DNA of 35,000 nucleotides from Sphaeroforma sirkka (Eukaryota > Opisthokonta > Ichthyosporea > Ichthyophonida), in NCBI GenBank assembly GCA_001586965.3, contig LUCW03002300.1, positions 62,501 to 97,500 on the forward strand. The letters run 5' to 3'. A program made the translations under genes and the position numbers. This document shows, in pieces, positions 30,699 to 35,000 of this stretch. Position 1 is the first letter of the stretch; the number at the start of each line of letters is the position of its first letter. The notes under the pieces were generated by a model, which was given only the letters and a program-made list of their open reading frames with translations, was not told the origin of the DNA and did no database searches.

Positions 30699-31303
30699 TT
30701 ATATCATTTGATCTTGATTTTTTAGACTGACCGGAGGCCGTATTTCTAAATTACCTAACTGCTTTATAAAGCTTGGTTCGAAGTGTTCACGAGATTCACG
30801 CTCAGTGCTACGGGCTGCTAGTGCCAAGATAGAGTCTATCTCCTTTCTCTTGTTATCGATTAGATAGCGAATGCTATCCGCTTTCCTATATATCATTTAC
30901 TTGTCATTTTTGAAATAAATAATATTATCCCTATCCGCTTTCTTATCGTCAAGGTCAGAGTCATTCAATAGACGGTCCTCAAGGACTTGCATACCAGAAC
31001 GTAAAATAGCCTGAGACGTTGTTGTCTGGTTCTCACTTCCTCGTCTTCGGTGCTAGAGTGGGCTATCTCTAGTGAGGTACTGGTATAATGATTATGAGGG
31101 TGGTAAGCATCATCGATCTCCATACGATCATAGGGATGATATTATTTATTTCAAAAATGACAAGTACGTATGTTACAATGTATGAACATATGGTATGGCT
31201 CTCATAGTCGCTGTAGTGGTTCAGGAAAGATTGATGGGAAGAAGTGGTCAGTAAATTCCCGTTTGAAGCTTGGGTCAAGTGAGTCGACAATGGAAGATAT
31301 GCG
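30699..31303 (-). pseudogene. minus-strand remnant, probably hAT-like transposase C-terminal half
   Basis: Reading leftwards from the LINE end: IVDSLDPSFKREFTDHFFPS (about 31276-31217) resembles the ALDPRFK block that precedes the hAT dimerisation region. Then follow EIDDAYHPHNHYTST with an acidic stretch, SGMQVLEDRLLNDSDLDDKK with DRDNIIYFKN, and a final frame 30896-30699 (MIYRKADSIRYLIDNKRKEI to the stop). The parts lie in different frames with stops between. The DRDNIIYFKN segment is shared at DNA level with the plus-strand hAT copy at 27305. Identification rests mainly on the LDPSFK motif. Confidence 0.4.
30898..31166. repeat. 37-bp inverted repeat around a 195-bp core
   Basis: 30898-30934 and 31130-31166 are reverse complements with a single mismatch. 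The central 30 bp (ATAGGGATAATATTATTTAT ... AAAATG) also occurs in direct orientation at about 27306-27335 inside the hAT pseudogene. This gives three related copies within 4 kb. Confidence 0.9.
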
Positions 31304-31578
31304 CTAAGTCAATTCAGGCCGGTGTTGAAGAAACACTGTTACTATCGAATGTTCCATATTTTCGCTTGCTGACCTACTAAGTAGAGCACCCACCTCTGTG
31401 GTACGGATCGGGTCTGCGCCGTGTAGTGCCGCGGAATGGGTTAGTACAGAGTACGAAATACCGAGAAGGACCCGGTTATCCGTCATAATCCGGTCGAGGA
31501 GCGAGAATGGGGGTAAGCCAATGTCGCACCAGACCACGGATGAATTCGGTATCTGTTGGCTGGCCTGGATCGAAAGTA

Positions 31579-32277
31579 TCATAGGCGGAACCAACAAGCG
31601 CGATGATTCGGTTTGAACCGAAATTTGAAATAGTACTTCAACAGCGTGATTAGCCGGGGTATGGGAAACATATGTTGATGTGTCAGGGACGGGTGAGGGT
31701 ACGGTGGTTCTTCATCATGCTGGAGAAAAGATCCAAGGTGTTCGTGGAGGGTCCAGATACCGTGGAAGTCGTGGCACTCCTGTAACTGCTGAAGGAGGTT
31801 AGGGCTAATGGGCGGCAGTTTCGGGCCTACTAGGATGCGTCGAATCAGTTGTTGGATGCAGGTAAAATGGCTGGTAGTGAACTTGTGACTGCCGGGGCAG
31901 AAAGGGCAGAGACAGCCGTCGGTGCGGTAGTCGAGCCGTGTGTCATCGACAAATAAATAAGAGTGGAGGAGCTTGGGCCGAAATTGTGCTAGCGTGACAG
32001 CTAAGGAATCCATGTAGATAATAAAGAGCTGCTGGCCGACGATTGAGCCTTGCAGGATGCCATTCGTTCTATGGAATAGAGACGAGAGCGTGCCCCGGTA
32101 TGTCACTCGGGTAGGGACCCTCCCAAACAGCGCGCGGAGGCAGTTGATCCAGTTTTCGGGCATTCCAGCGTGGCACAGAAGTACATATAGGCGTGGGAGA
32201 GCGACTTTGTCGTATGCCTTGGTTATGTCCAGACAGACGTCGTTCCACTTCTCTTCTGACTGTGTCTCAGATTCCAT
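31579..32277 (-). pseudogene. LINE ORF2, C-terminal part: reverse transcriptase with internal deletion and zinc-knuckle-like end
   Basis: The same frame is readable from about 32460 (PITLTQIVRRIF, then TQAGFKSRYSCHTQALAAM). Next come CLDITKAYDKVALPRLYVLL (palm aspartate motif), GILQGSIVGQQLFIIYMDSL, and SYLFVDDTRLD, an FVDD version of the catalytic YADD/FADD. Immediately after FVDDTRLDYRTDG the frame reads CLCPFCPGSHKFTTSHFTC, a cysteine-histidine motif that normally lies a few hundred residues further on, so the thumb region appears to have been deleted in frame. The frame ends at 31579, and a continuing tail frame (31597-31304) reads ALHGADPIRTTEVGALLSR. Confidence 0.8.
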
Positions 32278-32383
32278 GGCAGCAAGTGCTTGAGTATGAC
32301 AGGAGTACCGTGATTTGAAGCCAGCTTGGGTAGCATGGGTAGCAGAGCCGGGGTGGCTCGTAATCAGATTAAGAAAGTACTTT

Positions 32384-33892
32384 TTAAAGATGCGTCTGAC
32401 TATTTGCGTAAGCGTGATGGGGCGGAAGTCGGCGGGGGAGGTAATATCTGCATTGGCCTTCTTTGGGTGCGCTGTCAGGAGGCTGCAGTTCAGTGCTGCA
32501 GGAAAAGTTACCCGCCTTCAGTAGCTCAATGAATGCTTCGGCAAGGAGTCTAATCAGTGGGCTATTGGCGTCGGGGCGTCCTAATATCCGGCGTTCAGTA
32601 GAGCGATCCACTGCGGCCTTCAGGAGAAGTATGTGGATTCCGTCGGGGCCAGGTCCCTTATTGGGATAGCGTAGTATTGCCTCCATTACATCGTCGTGGC
32701 GTATGGTGGAAGTGACATCAGGAGAGGGTTCAGTATCCGGTGGAACCACGTACGGGTTTGTAGAGTTGAATAGGGCCTCAAAGTAGCCAGCGAGGGTAGC
32801 GCCTATATCATCGGTACCCGGTATGTAGGGTTGGCGCGGAGACAGTCGTTGGTACGCAATATCTTTGAACATTTGAGCATTGCTTTGGGCAGTCAGACGT
32901 GGGCGGAACGAGTGGTTTGGCAGCCGCTGAACCCAGGGTCTGTTTAAGTCATGATAGAACCCTCCAAAGATTTGTGGGTTGGTGGCATAGCGCCAGATGC
33001 GGTCGAGTATCCGTAGCAACCCTTCCGCTGGTCCATGTGAAGTGAGATTCGACCGTAATAAGTTCTGATGCGCCCGGATTTCGGCTTGGAATAGTCGCGC
33101 GCGGGATTTGTTGCGTAGGTGACACAGTCGATGGCAATATCGGTTATATCCATGGGAGGGGAGGCGTTGGTCCGGAGGTGGCGGTATTGCTGGCATTTGT
33201 TGGGGCCGATGGATTTGATTCGTGGGAAGTATCTGGAGATCGAGTCCAAAGGTGTGGTCACCACAGATACCGTAGTCCGTCAGCATATAAGTTTGGAGGA
33301 AGGCGGGGGTAGTTTTTCGATGATACGCATGTTCTGTACCAGTTGAGCCGCCAGCATAGAGGTAGTCCAAGTGCCACGTATTACGCAGAGTAGTCTCAAA
33401 CGTTTTCATACATAGTCTGTGGTTTGTCGATGCGTGGCCATACTTCCGGGCTTTGAAGTTGAAATCTCCCCACACGACATCTGGATGGAAACCGCCAATC
33501 TCGAGGGGATTCATGTATTGCCTGAAGTCTTCTTCAGTAAGTGATTTGAGTGGAAAGTAGAACACGGCCATATGAACGCCAAAGCACACAAAGAACACCG
33601 CGTACGGTGAAGAGTGTACAAGTTGAAAATTCGATGGGTGGTGTTTGGAAAAGATACCAATACCACAGTGTGAAGGGTGTAAGATATTATACCGTGTACT
33701 GTGATGTTGTATATGATAGCGTGTGTTCGAGCGTATATGAGTAAATGTGGTGTTATGCCAGGGTTCAACCACACACATAACATCAACCTGACTTAAAATC
33801 GATATAACGTTCAAACACTTATCTGTATGTGCTGCGTTGTCCATGTTGTGTCCTTGTGAATTGAAGAGCGTCATCCTCATTGGTCCTAACAT
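32384..33892 (-). CDS. LINE ORF2, N-terminal part: APE-type endonuclease and start of reverse transcriptase
   Basis: The frame is open for 502 codons. Endonuclease landmarks of the exonuclease-endonuclease-phosphatase fold appear in order: CVVEPWHN (metal-binding glutamate), GIGIFSKHH, VVWGDFNFKAR (GDFN), and GICGDHTFGLDL (the S/GDH catalytic block). This enzyme nicks target DNA to prime reverse transcription. The region after about residue 400 reads YPNKGPGPDGIHILLLKAA, the opening block of the reverse transcriptase palm. The frame then diverges near 32450, and the neighbouring frame takes over with DFRPITLTQIVRRIFKK. The element's RT is therefore split between two frames. Confidence 0.85.
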   Translation of the reverse strand: MLGPMRMTLFNSQGHNMDNAAHTDKCLNVISILSQVDVMCVVEPWHNTTFTHIRSNTRYHIQHHSTRYNILHPSHCGIGIFSKHHPSNFQLVHSSPYAVFFVCFGVHMAVFYFPLKSLTEEDFRQYMNPLEIGGFHPDVVWGDFNFKARKYGHASTNHRLCMKTFETTLRNTWHLDYLYAGGSTGTEHAYHRKTTPAFLQTYMLTDYGICGDHTFGLDLQILPTNQIHRPQQMPAIPPPPDQRLPSHGYNRYCHRLCHLRNKSRARLFQAEIRAHQNLLRSNLTSHGPAEGLLRILDRIWRYATNPQIFGGFYHDLNRPWVQRLPNHSFRPRLTAQSNAQMFKDIAYQRLSPRQPYIPGTDDIGATLAGYFEALFNSTNPYVVPPDTEPSPDVTSTIRHDDVMEAILRYPNKGPGPDGIHILLLKAAVDRSTERRILGRPDANSPLIRLLAEAFIELLKAGNFSCSTELQPPDSAPKEGQCRYYLPRRLPPHHAYANSQTHL

Positions 33893-33947
33893 TGTTCATC
33901 ATCGGTCAATACTACTGGGCTCTCTTCTTTAACGATGTCAGCCATTT

Positions 33948-34983
33948 CTATATCATGCCTGTCGTGGAAGAGTCTGTCGTGGAACGCTGAGGCTGCGTAT
34001 TGCTATCCATCGTGTCGGATGATTGTGTCGGGGAGACCGTAGGTATATGAAATCGTCCGGGGTTCGCACGCCCTGATTCTTTAGCGTTTGCCGTACGTCG
34101 CGGGTTAAGTGAGAAGAGGTTTGTATCATGCTTTGCTTGGTAAGCCTTCTGGATACGATCCGCGGTAGATTGGAGGATGTCTGCGCTAGTGGAGTTGACA
34201 AGTAGGCTCAGTAGTGCATCCATGCTGCGGGCAAGAGTTTTTGGCGCTCGTTCATGTGTGCAGCGGGTCTCTCGCTTGGTGCGGAGATAGTGGATTGAAG
34301 CTGCTTTCGTAGCGTTGGGATGTTGTTGGGAGCGGGGGTCGATGTTTTCATTAAGCTGCCATTTCCACGGAAGTGCTGCATGTCGTTTCACCTGGGCGAC
34401 AGTGTCCCTAGGAACACAAAGGCGGATGAAACTGGTGGAGCTTCCGCGGCTATTTGGCCTTTGCAGGCGGAGCAGGCGGGCTTGTGGAGCCAAATCGGAA
34501 AGTGTCGGGTGTGTCTTCATCTATAGGTGCACGGGGTTACGATTTAAAGTCCCGGAGTTCGGATTTAAGGGGGGGTTTTTTTTTGCACAGAGGTTAGTGA
34601 GCATTTGGTGTATGGTTGATTTCCATTGGTCATCAGTCATAGGCTTCTTGGAGATGGGCCCATCATTGTTCGGGGTTGTTGGAGCTGGTCCCAAAATTTG
34701 ATTGAGATTGGCCTGTAGAGTACTGACCTGGGCAGAGAAATTTGTGATAGATTTTTGTATTGTTAATTTTCATTGGTCATTGGGTAAGGAGTCGTTGGGG
34801 ACGAACGTCTCAATTGGGGACTCGGCCTGGCCCGATATTTTCGCGGCTGTGTTTTTCTTTTCTTTGATTGAAAATACATATTTCAAGTCAACGTTTTGGT
34901 TGGGTCTGTGGGTTTTTTGAAAGTGGTATTCAGTTCTACACTGATGACCTACTGGTCACCGAGATTTACGTTTCGGAGACGAA
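33948..34983 (-). pseudogene. LINE ORF1-like region
   Basis: One frame runs from about 34983 to 33948, interrupted by stops after SLPNDQ and after NPVHL. The last open part is 34520-33948 (MKTHPTLSDLAPQARLLRLQ to TDSSTTGMI). It has a helical TNFSAQVSTLQANLNQILG segment and a basic, S/T-rich end. Two copies of a short motif (NDQ-KLTIQKSITNFSA and DDQWKSTIHQMLTNLCA) suggest an internal duplication. LINE ORF1 proteins bind the element RNA, but no RRM or CCHC finger was recognised. It lies immediately upstream of ORF2. Confidence 0.55.
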
Positions 34984-35000
34984 AATTTGAATCAAAGGTC

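Larger units (their letters stand above)
31304..35000 (-). mobile_element. non-LTR retrotransposon (LINE), 5' end outside window
   Basis: The element runs leftwards with ORF1-like sequence (34983-33948), ORF2 endonuclease and start of reverse transcriptase (33892-32384), the rest of the reverse transcriptase (about 32460-31960) and a C-terminal cysteine motif and tail (31950-31304). It is more GC-rich than its AT-rich left neighbourhood. It carries stops and at least one frame change and lacks part of the ORF2 C-terminus, so it is not active. Its 3' end abuts the hAT-like remnant at about 31303 without an obvious poly(A). Confidence 0.85.

Overview
The window looks like eukaryotic nuclear DNA with spliced, intron-rich genes, many microsatellites and decayed transposons. 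A Runt DNA-binding domain restricts it to Holozoa (animals and their unicellular relatives). The Runt protein's architecture is unlike any animal RUNX I know, so a unicellular holozoan, for example an ichthyosporean, is my best guess. This is inference from gene content. All splice sites and gene models were read by eye.

Layout. (1) 1-1087, plus strand: last two exons of a gene with a Cx9C cysteine motif near its C-terminus. (2) 2518-4755, plus strand: a complete three-exon DDA1 gene (DET1- and DDB1-associated protein 1). A 99-bp tandem duplication lies in its first intron. (3) 4756-8984: mostly unresolved, with an 18-bp CCAAT-like array, a large AT/CA microsatellite block, a 64-bp minisatellite and one possible cysteine-rich minus-strand exon. 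(4) 8985-18192, minus strand: one long gene, modelled as 14 phase-compatible exons and 1517 codons. It encodes a Q-rich N-terminus, a Runt domain, an IPT/TIG-like beta domain, a helical linker, about two ankyrin repeats and long Q/N-rich tails. This is the main discovery. (5) 18193-26450: gene-poor, AT-rich DNA with recurring CAGTC/GACTC-rich patches and T-run/A-run junctions. It contains a fold-back-like element (23382-24825) that is filled with microsatellite and holds a tRNA-derived, SINE-like relic. (6) 26450-31303: a broken hAT-family DNA transposon on plus, then pieces of a hAT-like transposase on minus. A 37-bp near-perfect inverted repeat links parts of this region. (7) 31304-35000, minus strand: a non-LTR retrotransposon (LINE) with an ORF1-like region, an APE-type endonuclease and a reverse transcriptase, running off the right edge.

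The host genes share no obvious pathway. DDA1 is a small subunit of CRL4 (DDB1-CUL4) ubiquitin ligases. The Runt gene is a transcription factor whose body plan (DNA-binding domain, IPT/TIG, ankyrin, Q-rich tail) resembles NF-kB or CAMTA organisation with a Runt domain in front. No retrovirus-like, LTR or Polinton element was recognised.
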